Shown piece by piece: positions 13,001 to 25,320 of a stretch of DNA of 64,000 nucleotides; the stretch's first letter is position 1, and each line of letters opens with the position of its first letter. This stretch comes from Talpa occidentalis (taxonomy: Eukaryota > Chordata > Mammalia > Eulipotyphla > Talpidae), in contig NW_023601433.1 of the NCBI RefSeq assembly GCF_014898055.3, forward strand, positions 47,239,876 to 47,303,875, read 5' to 3'. The position numbers and the translations under genes are program-made. Under the pieces are notes generated by a model. It was not told the DNA's origin and did no database searches. It was given only the letters and a program-made list of their open reading frames with translations.

Positions 13001-13598
13001 GAAGGCTTACCTAAACAGTAGGGGAGGCCTTTAAAATAACCAAGTGTGCATATATAGTGAAGGATTGAAGAATTTTATGTATGTATAAGCCCATGAACTT
13101 ACCATCTAGATTAACATATAGAGCATTTCCTGTGGCTCAGATGGGGCCATGTGACCATTTTGCCAATGAGCTGTCAGTACTCCTGTCCATCATGATTATT
13201 GCTATAGATTAGTTTTTCCTGTTCTCGAACATCATAAAATGGAAAATGCATGTTACAGTCTCTGGTTTCTTACTTCATTTGCTCATTATTACTCTGTGAG
13301 ATCTATTTATATTGTTGGGTGTTGCAGAAGTTCATTTTGTGTAGTGTTTTTTTTTCTATGATTATGCCACAGTTTTTTTTCTGCAGTGCTGCTGGACATT
13401 TGAATTGCTTCCAGTTTGGAGTTATTTAAAATTAGTGCATCCCTTATGTAGTTGACACCAGCATGGATCATTTTTAACCATTCCCTTATACAACAAAATT
13501 ACTTTCATTGATAATTATGACATGAAACATACCAGTAGCATCCATAAAAGAAATGTAATGAAAGTATGTCAGTTTAAAAAAGGAAATAAATATAAAAG
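10016..13598. other. Non-coding DNA, no gene seen
   Basis: Mostly unique-looking AT-rich sequence. I see no convincing exon, RNA gene or named repeat. Short open frames (60-73 codons, several near 12118-12398) have no recognisable domain. Confidence 0.5.
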
Positions 13599-13612
13599 AA
13601 AGAAAGAAATGT

Positions 13613-13884
13613 GGGCCTCCATGGTGGCACAGGCGGTTGAGCGCTGCACTGTGAAGCTGTCTACAGCCTTTGCAGTGTGGGTTCTATGCTGGCCCGTCGG
13701 GCGAGAATCCCGCATAGCGCAGCAGACCTCTCCTGTCTCACCCGCTGCTCCCCTCAGCAGTGTGTTTCAGTCAGTCTGCCTGTTCTGTTTCCCGCTCTGT
13801 CTCTGGTGAATCTTCTCACCCTCCCGCACCTCTGGCCTGTACCCCGGTTTTTGTATAAATAAATAAATAAATCTTTAAAAAAAA
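13613..13884 (+). mobile_element. tRNA-derived SINE, first of a tandem pair
   Basis: Plus orientation: head gggcctccatggtggcacag, body ending ctctggcctgtaccccgg, tail tataaataaataaataaatctt plus poly-A. The A-box region is tggcacaggcgg. The B box is damaged (gggttctatgc). It is flanked by aaagaaagaaatgt at 13599-13612 and again at the junction 13882-13895. Confidence 0.93.
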
Positions 13885-13895
13885 GAAAGAAATGT

Positions 13896-14160
13896 GGGCC
13901 TCCCCTGGTGGCGCAGGCAATTGAGCGCAGCGCTATGGGGCTGTCCACAGCCTCTGCAGCGCCGGTTCCATCCCATCAGGCCGGCGAGGGTCCCACATGG
14001 CACGGCAGACCTCTCCTGTCTCTCCCGCTGCTCCCCTCAGCAGTGTATTCGTCAGTCTGCCTGTTCTGTTTCCCGCTCTGTCTCTGGTGAATCCTCAAAC
14101 CCTCCCATGCATCTGGCCTGTACCCTGGTTCTTGTATAAATAAATCTTAAAAAAAAAAAA
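13896..14160 (+). mobile_element. tRNA-derived SINE, second of a tandem pair
   Basis: It follows the previous SINE after only the repeated gaaagaaatgt junction and is in the same orientation. It has the full head gggcctcccctggtggcgcag, a ggttccatccc B-box region, the CT-rich body and a tail ending in a run of 12 or more A. No clear second target duplication is visible on the right (gtgtgaatat follows). Several substitutions separate it from its neighbour, so it is not a recent identical duplication. Confidence 0.93.
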
Positions 14161-14497
14161 GTGTGAATATGTTTTAGTTCCTTCCTATTTTTTTCCAAAA
14201 AGTGGATAATGTGTATATTCTTATATATTGGTCAATCGCAGTATTGAATAACAACATCACAGTTTCTCTTTTTGAGGCTTCTGCAAATTGAAGAATTAAT
14301 TTGTAAACATTTTTCTGTCATATTCATCTTCAGTAGAAAATATAGCCAGATTTGCCAATCTGTCTTTATATTTAGTTCAACTAGCAATTTTTCTGTTTGT
14401 TACTTTTGAAAATTTTGTTCACATAAAGCAACAGTCTATATGTAAGTATTTAGAGAAAGTCAAACATTTACTAAGTAAACCTCGCTTTTTAAAATTG
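14161..14497. other. Non-coding DNA, nothing recognised
   Basis: AT-rich spacer with no identifiable element. Confidence 0.5.
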
Positions 14498-14625
14498 TAT
14501 CATTTTTACTGAGGTAACACTGGCGTACAACACTGTAGATGATTTAGGGGTGTAGGCTTATATCTGTTCATATGTATGTTGCCACACCACACTGACCACC
14601 AAAGCACCAATAATTCCTCCACCTT
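14498..14625 (-). mobile_element. L1 3'-end fragment (tentative)
   Basis: The run ttttactgaggtaacactggcgtacaacac ... ccaccaaagcaccaataattcc resembles the antisense 3'UTR of older mammalian L1 elements. A related stretch lies at 39285-39395. Family and limits are uncertain. Confidence 0.45.
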
Positions 14626-15373
14626 AGTCCATTGGGTTAAATTTGTCTGCAGGGACTTCAGAGATTCCTTTTTACTCTTGAGAACATACTAGAATTCCTT
14701 CTCTTTTTCATTCTTAAGTAGATGATGTTAACATGTGCATAATAAAATACATTCTGCATTTCTTAACCAAGGATTTCTTCTTATTTCTTTTTGTTACAGG
14801 TTCTTAGTTGTTACAGGTTCATTTTATATTTTCAAAAATGGATTTTAGCGTTTGTGGGTTATGGTTTATCCTTGCAGATAGGTGCAGGATCTATAAGAAA
14901 GTTAATAACTTGCTCATGACAAACAAATAGCAACTGACATCTATTGGTATAAATTGTAATCATGGTTTCTTTCACCAGCAAATATGTAGGACTGACTAGT
15001 TGCTGGCTGAAAGTAGAGTCACCTGCTTGCTCATGAGACAATCATTCTGGCTCAGCTCACCAGAGGAGCAACAGCAGCACAGACTTTTGCCCAAAGACAA
15101 TGCTGTTCCTGGTTCCCAGGCCCAGAGACTTTGTTTACTCTTCTCCCCACATGTGTCCTGCCCTTCACCCCATTTTCATCTTTCCTATGCACAGAAAATT
15201 AAAATTATTCTTAGAATTATTTTCATTTAGAAACAGGGTTTTAAATAATAATAAAGTGCAAATTGTTTTTATAAATTGTTTGGAATAAAACTTGTTGGAG
15301 ATAATTATAAGAAAATATATAATATAAAATACATACCAAATTATATTAATATGCATGTAAATATAAGCAACAT

Positions 15374-15833
15374 TGTAGGGGCAGGAAGGGACACAGTGCA
15401 CGTTTTCTATGACCCGAGCAGACGGGGTAAAGGAGGAGAGAGTCCTGGAGACCTCGGTGGCTTTTATTGGGATTTACCAGGTATACAGCAGGCAGGGCTG
15501 GCAGGCCTCCCAGCCCCCAGCAAGTCTTCACTCTGTCTGGGCTCTCTGGTGATCTTTGCTGCTCTGCTCTCCTGCTTCTCTGCTTCTGCTCTGCTTCTCA
15601 GCTTCTGCTTCTCTTTTCTCGGCTTCTGCTGGCGTCCCCGTGATGCCACCCTTAAAAACCTAGTCAACCCAGGTGAATCCCATCTAAAATCCCATCTACC
15701 CAGGCCCACACCCTACTGCAGGTGTCCACCATCAGGCATGCATTCGGGACCATAGGATTCGGACCATAGGGTTCCGTCATCTATCCTAATGGCGGGAGGG
15801 CAGAAAAACCTGATACTTTTACCTTACCCTACA
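15374..15833 (-). mobile_element. Solo LTR of an endogenous retrovirus
   Basis: A 460-bp unit starts TGTAGGG and ends CCCTACA, a perfect 7-bp terminal inverted repeat with the canonical TG...CA ends. The 5-bp repeat aacat sits directly outside each end (15369-15373 and 15834-15838), as a retroviral integrase leaves. On the minus strand an AATAAA signal lies in cccaataaaagccaccgag (near 15455-15475), followed by a short R/U5-like segment, so the LTR reads right to left. A TTTTTAAGG string near 15650-15660 is a possible TATA-like element. No gag, pol or env sequence adjoins it, so this is a recombined solo LTR. I cannot name the family. Inside is a purine-rich block (15545-15625) and a small duplication around 15740-15775. 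Confidence 0.88.
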
Positions 15834-15838
15834 AACAT

Positions 15839-18800
15839 CAAAATATTATGAAAAAATTTTAAACACAGTAGAGTAGGTACAGTTATGCCCCTGAAGATAC
15901 TGGCTTCTGTTAGCAGCTTTTGCTGCCCATGCCTTGTTATCACCACGAATTCAGTGCTGCTAAGAACAGTAAATCCTTCCCAGCTGTTCTTATTCTATCT
16001 TGAATGCCTGTGAGCTACTGACTTATTCCTTGCATCAACTTAACACCCCAGGTCTTTTTCCTTGGCCTTTCTGTTAGGAATCTGGAGACTTTTGGGGTTT
16101 TCAGTGTTTCTTTGATAGAGCAGATACTTGGAATTTCTTTGGCTCTTGGGGTGTAAAATTTACTCTCTCTGTATTTAAAATCTACAACTGAGAGTGATTT
16201 TTTTATTTTTGTGCCTAAAGCAAGTAAAATCCCTACTTTCTTTAATAGACTCTCTCCAGATTTATTTAAGGTTGGGATTCTGTATTAAAAATTGCTAGTG
16301 CAAGTATCTGCTGGTCTTTGAGATTGCTGCATTAAGGAATAAACAAGTTTTTACTTCCCCATTCCTTGTCATCTTCCCAACTCTAGAATTCCAGTAGGTT
16401 CCTGTGGTCTGTATTAACATTTTCTGTAAGTCTTTGAAAATTTGTGTATATATAGTAAAAGGAAAAGCCATATGCAGTTATGTTTAAGTAAATATATTTC
16501 TCAAAAAAAGGTAAAAATTAGGGTTGGATAAATACTAATGGTAAATGTGAATGGTCCCAAGATTATCTGCATGGACTTGCCAAATCGCACCTGATGCATA
16601 GTGACTCTATAGTAATTAGCTTGTATTAAAATTTGGTTGGAAATTAAAAAGTATACTTGGAATAAAATTTTGTTCTTTAAAGGTAATGTGGTATCCACTT
16701 GTAAATTGTTTTGAATAGAAAGAATTGCTATGCACATAGGAATAAAACAAGTTTTTATCCTCATCATCTATTTGATATTTGAGCAAGAATAGGAAAAAGG
16801 AAACTAAGATAATTCTAATGTATATTTTGAAACAGATTGTTTTTACCCTTTGTCTCTATTTTAAATAACTAAGTGAAATTATGCAATTTACTTTCTATTT
16901 CAATGAAAAAAGTTAACTGATTGCAAAAAGCATACATAAACTTTATTCTTTGTCCTAAAAACTGACATAGTTATGACATCAAGCATCCTCCTACCTTGAA
17001 ATAGTTGACTGAGAAACACCCCATAATTTGCATTTGGAATGCTGTTTATTTTACATGGAAATGAATAAGAAAATGTAGGAAAACCAACTCAGAATCACTC
17101 CATATTGGAGACATTGTGCCTTGCAGGGTGCTTTATGGAGTGTAGTCATTTAGTAGTACTTCCTAGTAAATTTTAAAAGTTCTGATTGCAATGAAAAATG
17201 TTTTATTCTTAGGTTTCCTAAATTTTTTTTTTAAAAACTGGAAAGAACATTCAGTAAGCACTTAATGCCAATATTTTGCAATAAAAATTCCATTGTAGCA
17301 TATATACTATTTAGTATTTTTCACTTTTTAATCTTTGTCATGCAGAGAGAAAATAATCTCTTACCTTCTCCCTAAAATGAGTTTTAAAAAATTTAAAAGT
17401 AATTTAATCAGAGACAGATTTGACTTCTTTAAAGCTGGAACAGAGAGAGGAATGAGGATTGAGTTTCACAAACTGATCTGAACCTGAAATCGGTTTTTTA
17501 GGGGAGTATTTTGATTTTTATTCCTTAAGAAGTTCTCAATATATTCCTGAACTGTGAGCTTCAACCTCAGTTTAGTGTTTTTAATAAGCAAATTAATCAT
17601 GAGAATAACAATAATGATAATGATTCTAGTAGCCTTTACTACATTTCTAATTTGCTTGGCTCCATCCAAGGTATTTTAAACTCTGCTGTCCTATACAGAA
17701 GGCAGATACCTCCACAGTGCTGTTATGTAGAAAAATCTCAGCATCACTTTGCCAAGATGCCCCACATCTGAAGTATCAAAACTGGCATACAAGTCTAAAT
17801 ATGACTGATTTTAAGTCCATTTTTCTTTTACTGTCCTCATCTGCCTTCAGGAGGACTTCATAGATAGGATGATGCTATCTTGGTAATTTGTGGGATTATT
17901 TACATTTTTTTCCATGGATTCTAGCAAAACTTCGTGAGAGGACAGCTGAGGAGGTGTTTAAATAGACTCCAGTGAGATAAATGTTAGTGTAAATGTGCCC
18001 CAGGATTTAGAAAAAATCTGGAAAAACCCAACTTTATCACTTTATAATAGAAATGACCATGTCCAATTTTTTTTTATTAAGATTTCCTGCAAGTTGGAAG
18101 TATGAGTTTAAGTGCAATAGTCATTAAATTACATGTACATTGTTGGGTCATTTCAAAAACACTGTTTTTAGAAATTAATCGCACACATGCTAGGTCCTTC
18201 AAATAGCATGCTGTGATTGAACAGAACATGTTCCTGTGCTTTGTACTGTCCTCGGGGCATACATTGATAGTTAAAGTAATAAAGCTTTCTTTGCTTTCTC
18301 TGAGTGAAAAAGCAAGCTGTGGTCTGAGTGCTTGGGAAGGGCATAAGTCATAATCACAGGTTATAAAAAATGTAAATCCATGAAAAATGATTTAGTTTGA
18401 CATAACTGAGTAGCAGAAACTTGTAAAAACCACCCCCCAATATTGCTTTCTGGAGCTCAGATCATACAAAAATTATCTTTTTTAGCAGTGAAATTTCTAA
18501 GGCTTCATAGAATATCTGGTCTCTCGGCTTCTAGCAAGAAAACAGTATCTTAAATGACAAATGAATTCCAAAATAAGTTAAACTTTTTCAAGTTCTTAGT
18601 AATTTAAATAATAATGCTCATACAAATGATAGCTCACATCTTCCCTTAGTCAGTGGTACTGAACTAACATTCTAAATTTGAAATGGCAGGCGCTCTGTTC
18701 CCCTGTCTGGGTAATCACTGATAAAACATTAATCATCTGAAGGTTCTATGCAATTCTATTGATGGAAATTGTGAAATGTAATTTAACCTGAGGAATTGAA

Positions 18801-19489
18801 TTAATGATTCTAATAGCTCTTAGGTGTTCAGTGATTTATAGGTTCCAATGCTGGAAGGTGTGTGTGAGTATATGTGTATGCAAGCACTATTTAATCTAAA
18901 TAGGTGATTACAAAACTTTCATAGTGTATATCATTAAATTATGCCTTAACTCGGTACGATTGGTCAATGGTATGAGTTCTCTGTGTCTGTCGTAACATTC
19001 ATTGTTTCATATACTTATTATTACAGAGTAATGCTCGATTAAGAACGATTTGTTGAAGTTTTTAAAATCTTTAAATAAATATCATGCACATATGTATACA
19101 TAGACACACATGCATATAGTCCTAATGTTTCATTTTCAAGCATGTTCAGAATTCTAATTTGAATAATTATGCTACTATGAACATCTATCATACAACCATT
19201 AATTTTCTTGCCCATCATTTCCCTCCTTTTCAGCCCTTTTATTATCTCCCTATCTCTTCTCTCTATACCGCAGCAGTTTTGCCAGAAACTCACATTAATA
19301 ATATTCTTTCATGTCTTTTTCACTGCCCATATCTTTTTAAGAAGTTACAAAGGATGCAACTTCCATTTATCTTTTTGCATTTATAATGTTTGAACAGTTT
19401 TAGGCCCTGGAAGAATATATAACCATTTATTGAATGGGTGTGGAATGGGAAGAAGCAAGAAACATCATCTCCAAGGCCTGGGAAGTGTA
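15839..19489. other. Non-coding DNA, no gene seen
   Basis: AT-rich, unique-looking sequence. A possible very diverged MIR lies near 17600-17700 but is too weak to call. Frames of 67-88 codons show no domain. Confidence 0.5.
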
Positions 19490-19640
19490 ATTCTATTCAA
19501 TTCCTCTTGTGCTATCACTGTGGGCCAGTTACTTCATTTATTCATCTTAGTTCCTTATTTGCAAAATATGCAATATTATTTATTAAAGTGAGATTGTGTG
19601 AGTGAAATTCCTATATGTTGCCTAGAACAAGATAGAATTT
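19490..19640 (+). mobile_element. Ancient MIR fragment
   Basis: The run cactgtgggccagttacttcatttattcatcttagttccttatttgcaaaat follows the MIR core (respiratory order: gggcaagttactt, cctcagtttcc, tctgtaaaatg) with many changes. Boundaries are approximate. Confidence 0.5.
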
Positions 19641-21624
19641 CAAAGCATGATTTCCTCTATTTGAAAGCATCATTCTTACTAGTTCTAGGGGGAACATTCT
19701 AATAGAATGTTAATAGAATAGAATGCATCCTATTGTTACATTGTGAGATGAGATATGTCAGTTATTCATGGTGTCTAGTAACTTGTATCCTTGTATTAGT
19801 TGCCACACAGATAAAATTAGTGTCTCAAGATAAGGAGGTTTTTACCTCCTATTGTCATATAATTGTTTGCATCAATTCTATTAAGGGAAATAATATAGAA
19901 AAGTTCTGAGTATTATAAACAAATAGTGAATATGTAATATTTCATTGAGAGTGGTACATTATGAGTCCAGAATAGTAAGTTGGGCGTGTTTTGTGGAGAG
20001 CTTTGAATTAAGGGTAAATGATTTCCTCATCACTTGGTGAATAGTTTAGAGTTTCTAAAAATTGGGTTTGTTGGAGAACTAAAGATTAGGGAGAGAGATA
20101 TTTTGGAATCTCAAAGTAAAGAACTATAGCATGATGTTGTTGACTGGAGTAGATTCTAAATCTCGGGCCATATGTGTAATCACCACTATGTTGTCTTGTC
20201 CCTGAAGCAGGCACATTTAGGTTTTGGACTTCATAACATTAAATCATTGACCTCAGAAGCAACCTGGTCTAAATTTTCTCAGCTTGTCTTGCACCAATAA
20301 TCCACCTTCATTTTAGCCACATGGGATTTTTTTTTTCCCCTCCTTAAACCTGCATTGGTCATTTCTAAATTAGAACCTTGGATTTAATTTTTCTTCCTGC
20401 TAGAATTCTGTTTTGCCAATTTAAAAATGATGGCTTCCCTTGTTTTGGGGCTCTTCTTGACATTTCATGTTATCTGATCGACTAGTCTTTCCCCATCCCA
20501 GTGTCCTGTTTTAATTCTTATTTTATTATCCAATTTTAATTTACTAGTGTCACATGAACACCCAAGTATAGAGTATTTGTCTGCCTCACTGCTCTATCAC
20601 CTGTGTGATTAATCGGGGAAAATTTAGATTGATTTTTAAAAGAAAATACAACATCCAGTTAGTTTATTTTCAGTTCCTAATGGACTGATGAAATAACATT
20701 AGCAGGAATTTTATCTATACAATAATGGAAACAGGACCAATGACTTTAAAGTAGTAATCCTCATATAATGTTTTATCATTATAGAATTACTTGATAAAAA
20801 AGGTTATTGATCTTAAATATTACGATTTTGAGAGAAAGCATTTTTTGAAATCTTACCAAATTCAACAAATTAGAGTAAGAAAATTAATAAATTTGTAATA
20901 ATTTGTGCAAAGAGGTAAATTGAAAACATGCCAAATTGAAGAGAACCATAGAATGCGTATTTTATTAATGATCTGGAAGAAATAGCCAAACAGATTAATG
21001 AAATCTAAAGATAATGTTGAATGGGAACTCTGTTTTTGTATGAGTTAGTGAGAATGAAGCAATAGAATTAAATGTGCAAGAATCATAAAGCAACAAAAGA
21101 TGTAATAGACTTCTTTGTAAAAAGCTAACTCATGTATTTTGGGAAACATAATCAAATCCATGTGACCTAGGGTAGGAAATACCTAGTGACCAGGAGATTG
21201 TTTTAGATGAGATAGTAAAATGATACTTGATTATTTTGTGAATAAGATATAACCTTGAGCTACAGTCATCCTAAAGTTTTTTAGTTCATACGATGCATAA
21301 ATATCAAGTGGTAATCTAAAATCATTATGTATTTTGTCAGTTATCCACCCATCCTTAGAGGACATTGTGATTGGGCAAACCAAGAACTTTTGCAATAAGG
21401 AAAAATTTCAAAAATGGTTAATCTCTCAACTGAGAAAATAAAGAAAATAATCGATATACATTATAAAGACACACATGAAAATTCTTATCAGTTCAGAATG
21501 TCAGTAGTTTTCTGGTGAATTGTTAGATTACTCAGCTTTTGATTAGTTGGGCATCATGTACCTTTCTTTCTTAAGATCCTAAGCATATTTCTTTCAGAAG
21601 AGATGAACTAGGGCCAAAGAACTG
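19641..21624. other. Non-coding DNA, nothing recognised
   Basis: AT-rich sequence without a recognisable repeat family, exon or RNA gene. Confidence 0.5.
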
Positions 21625-21785
21625 GCAGATAAATTCCCTTTATTATAAATATTGTCCTAATCTTACACACTTAGGCTTAAGCCTAGAGAATTTGTGATGT
21701 CTGACGAGGTGTCTTATATATAGTAAATGACTGAAGTGGAATTGAAACCCATGGGTCTTTACTCCAAGTACAAAGCTTTTTCCTG
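21625..21785 (-). mobile_element. Ancient MIR fragment
   Basis: Reverse-complement MIR pattern: cttacacacttaggcttaagcctagag, then tatatagtaaatgactgaagtggaattgaaacccatgg. These match the 'ttttacagatgagg ... agtggcagagccgggattcgaaccc' order with divergence. Confidence 0.55.
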
Positions 21786-22629
21786 CTTCCTACACAGGAA
21801 AACCTTTTCATCAAATTGTTCTGAGAACATCAGTAGTTTATTCTTCACTTTAAAAAGCAGTAAAGCTTAAGTCTACATATACAAAGAGGAGGATAAAATT
21901 TCAGTCTCTAAAGCAATAATGATGGGTTGCCATTTTGACTTACTCTCACATCAACATACACATGTAGAAATTAATGGCTGATAAATTAATGGTTGATAGG
22001 CATCTATATCTTCAATTTTGTGTATGAAGCATAAGGGCTATAACCTGTATGATAATCATAATTTATCAAGCCATGTGATTTATATTTACCAAAGGCTCTA
22101 ACAAATATGTAGAAAGGGTTGCATTATTAACATGCAATAAATAGGAAAAGGTTAAAGAATAAATTTGGTTCCTTATTTGTCTCTGGTTACAATCAACAGA
22201 TTTTATAGAAACTGGGTAAATTGAAGTGCTAGAAAGTTGCAAAACACATTCTTTTTCTGATAGGGAAACTGTTCTGTTTTTCAGTTTTGATTATTCTAAC
22301 AAAATCTATACTAATGTTGTTTGTATTGTATTTTAGTGTTTACAAAGTGGATGCACATATATTCTCATATTTCATTTGTGTGATGATTTCTGGAAGATAA
22401 GATTTCCTACCTAGGTTTTTTAATGTCTATTTCTTAACTCTGTCTAAAAGCAGATTGATTGAACTCCATTTCCTCAATTTAGAAAGCTGGGCTGATTAAC
22501 TGTTTGATGGAACACTTAAGAAGGGAGAGGAAAGGAAGAAACAGACACTCTAATAAAAATTACTTCTGAAATGATTTGAGTAGCAATCTCAGTTATTTTT
22601 CCAAAGCTTGAATAAAAAAAATCACAATA

Positions 22630-22630
22630 A

Positions 22631-22658
<28 letters not shown>
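22630..22658. repeat. (AC)n microsatellite
   Basis: About 14 uninterrupted AC dinucleotides, followed by an interrupted A/C-rich segment and a 13-A run near 22691-22703. Confidence 0.97.
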
Positions 22659-22661
<3 letters not shown>

Positions 22662-22840
22662 CCCCAAACCCTAAAGATAACAGCAAAAGGAAAAAAAAAA
22701 AAAGGGAGCTTATGTGTCTCTAATTCTGTCACTTAGAGTAGCAAATTTCTTCCCTGTCCATTTAAAGAGGACATTGAAAATGTTTTTTGAAAACAATTTT
22801 AATATTATTTTTCCTCAGTGTTTTATTGTTTTATTAGATA

Positions 22841-22892
22841 TGCTGTAGCAGTGATAGAGCTGAGACTTAACCCTAGGCCACCAGGGAGGCCC
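22841..22892 (-). mobile_element. SINE head fragment
   Basis: The string cttaaccctaggccaccagggaggccc is the minus-strand 5' head of the window's tRNA-SINE. Only about 50 bp is present, with no body or tail. Because L1-type retroposition copies from the 3' end, a lone 5' head implies a later deletion or a copy of an already shortened RNA. Confidence 0.75.
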
Positions 22893-24444
22893 CCACCTTG
22901 TTTTCTTTAATGGACCAGGCATTGCCTAGAGAACAATGGGCAAAATGCCAACTCATCATTTCTTAAGAGTCTAAAGATTTGGCTTTGAAGAAAATAAGAA
23001 AATTCCATAAAACAGTCTGAAGGATGTTATTTTCTTTCAAATGTGATTTGGAACAGCAAAGGACAATATGTTTTATAGCACAACTTTAAAGACAACAGAA
23101 TTGGCAATAAATTCACATAATGAAACTTCTAGCAAGACTTCACATTTCTACTGGGGAATTCTTTGGTTCCTGGTGTAAATTTTTAAATAGCTAATATCAA
23201 CTTTCTATTCCTTTAGTTATAGAACTAGTGTGAAAATAACTTGCTGTGTTATTAAAAGACTGCCTTTTAGTTACTAGCCAGTGAATCAACTCATGCATGT
23301 TTTGGTTGTCAAGCATGCTAAATAGTAATTTTAAGGCACTTGAGGGATTGCCCATAATAATTGCTATTGTGTGAGATTCTATTTTTCATCCATAACCAGT
23401 GCACTCTCTCTTTTCCACCACTGTCTCTTCCGGGTTCCTTTCTTCCCCATAATATCTTGTGGTTCTTTCCTACTGTGTTTTTCGTCTGGTGTGGCTCTAT
23501 ACAAGAGAGCTGTTTCTCTAAGATCTGGATAATAGTACTAGATTACCTGTAAAAGTGTGGTATATGAAATTAGGCACATTGCTCATCTGATCAAATTGAT
23601 CGGTGTCCCGATATTTAAAAGAAGACATTGAATCAAATGCTGTTTTCTTCCAATCCTGAAATTCTAAACCTCTATGGCTATGTAAATATAATCACAAAAG
23701 AAAAATTTAGGCTATATTTTGCTGAGTCCCCTCAAAATGTTAATTTGTATTTAAAGATGCTATGTCTAATTATAGACATGTAATGGATAATAACTTATTA
23801 AAAGGAATTTAAATCAAGGCATGTTTGTTATTACATATTTATTATGCATTTAAGTATATAAGGTTTTTTTTTAACACAATACCTATCTTTTGTGTAGAAA
23901 AAAGAAGCTAACAGAAAAATATTACTCCACACCCAATCATGTTCTACATTGTCTGTTAGAAATTAAATGATACATGTGTTAGATCAACTTAAGTTACAAG
24001 GGAAGAGTAAGATAAAAAATAATCATATCAGCCTCCTTGATAATCTTATGTTTTATTTGTATTTAAATAGTACATGTTTCAGTTTACTGGCAGCTATCAT
24101 TGCTTTGAAATTTTAGAATCTGTTTTGAAGAAAATTCGTCTATAGTCTACTATAAATTATTGGTTACTTTTTTTTTTTCTAAATCTTTGTTACTGAGCTT
24201 GATCATGAATCAAGTTTAAAGCATGTAAATGTAGAAGATTCAAAGTGTTTTTGCAGTAGGTTTTACATATAACACCAGGATTAGTTAAAAAGTATGGGAA
24301 ATAGGTGCAATCTTTAAAAAATAAATCTCAGTTTTTTATTTTTAGCAAAACCATTTTGCTAAATGCATTTTGAAAATCTTTGAAGAATATTTACTTGGGA
24401 GATTTAAAATCAGTTTCTTTAGTGAAAATGGTAAAAATTATTTA

Positions 24445-24710
24445 TTTAGTGTCTGCTCTCCGCCAGTAAACTTTCTTCTTTACATATGTTCTTAGACTTT
24501 ACAAAAACTCCCAAATTGACCACCCATTTAACAGGTGAGGACACAAAGCTCATCCAGGGCACCTCTACCAGGTACTTGATATTTGATCTCCTAGAACCTA
24601 CGTAGTTAATATGTTTAATGGGCTAATTAGAACCCAGCTCCAAGTTGTCAGGTTAAGAAGAGATAATGCATACACAGCCACAGTGCTTGGCAAATGTTGG
24701 ATGCTCTTGT
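24445..24710 (-). mobile_element. Ancient MIR sequence, possibly two pieces
   Basis: 24445-24640 follows a reverse-complement MIR: gtgtctgctctccgccagtaaac, acccatttaacaggtgaggacacaaagc, tagttaatatg, agaacccagctcc. 24650-24710 (gttaagaagagataatgcatac ... cagtgcttggcaaatgttgg) looks like the 3' part of a MIR in the opposite orientation. Both are diverged, and the junction is uncertain. Confidence 0.5.
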
Positions 24711-24715
24711 TATTA

Positions 24716-24977
24716 TTTTTTTTTCCAAATCATTTATACATACAATTACTGTGTACAGGCAGAGGTGCAGGAGGTGAGAGGATTCACCAGAGACAGAGTG
24801 AGGAGCAGGGCAGACTGATCTACTGAAATACATTGCTGAGGGGAGCAGTGGGAGACACAGGAGAAGTCTGCTGTGCCATGTGGGTAGCTTCCTGGCTGGG
24901 GATCGAACTCGTGCTGCAGTGGCTGTTGATAGCTTCATAGTGCTGCGTCTTAACCCCTTGTGCCATGAGGGAGGCCC
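24716..24977 (-). mobile_element. tRNA-derived SINE (Rhin-1-like), diverged
   Basis: Minus-strand copy with head gtgccatgagggaggccc and B-box region gatcgaactcgtgctgc. The tail (left edge) is decayed. A short target duplication gctcttg is seen at 24703-24709 and 24978-24984. It is inserted at the edge of MIR sequence. Confidence 0.9.
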
Positions 24978-25212
24978 GCTCTTGGTCTTTTAAATGTATT
25001 TTTTGGTGATTATATAGTTCACTGGTGTGAGATACATACCTTCTAAACTGATTTAAGAAAAATGGCATATTTTGAGTTTTTAAAATGAGAAATGAAGATT
25101 TACTCAATGTCAGGTAGTTACACAACTTATTTATAAAACATTATGTAGAATTTCTCTAAATTGACGGGTTTCGCTGCACTCAGAATATGATTTAGTTAAA
25201 AGAAAAAAAGGA

Positions 25213-25320
25213 AATTATGGGTGCTTTGGAGGTGGGTGAGGTCTGGTGAAATACATCCCAGATGTGAACCTATTCCCCTCAATTATATGCACTGTTATAA
25301 ACCAATGTTACCCCAATAGA
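25213..25320 (+). repeat. Unidentified interspersed repeat, copy A
   Basis: This shares an ordered set of motifs with 56729-56820: attatgggtgctttg, then gaggt, gtga, ctattcccct, then a weakly matching A/T-rich end (ttataaacca ... ccaataga here). I do not recognise the family. It could be an end of an L1 or DNA-transposon family not obvious by eye. Confidence 0.55.

Larger units (their letters stand above)
21786..24444. other. Non-coding DNA with a CA microsatellite and a SINE scrap
   Basis: No exon or RNA gene is visible. It contains the (AC)n tract and the short SINE head fragment annotated separately. The rest is unique-looking AT-rich DNA. Confidence 0.5.

Noticed and set aside
15276..15755. 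159-codon plus-strand frame
   Set aside because: It lies mostly in the solo LTR on the strand opposite to LTR transcription; Leu/Ser runs come from the CT-rich tract.
17590..17700. Possible MIR
   Set aside because: Too few ordered motifs to distinguish from chance by eye.
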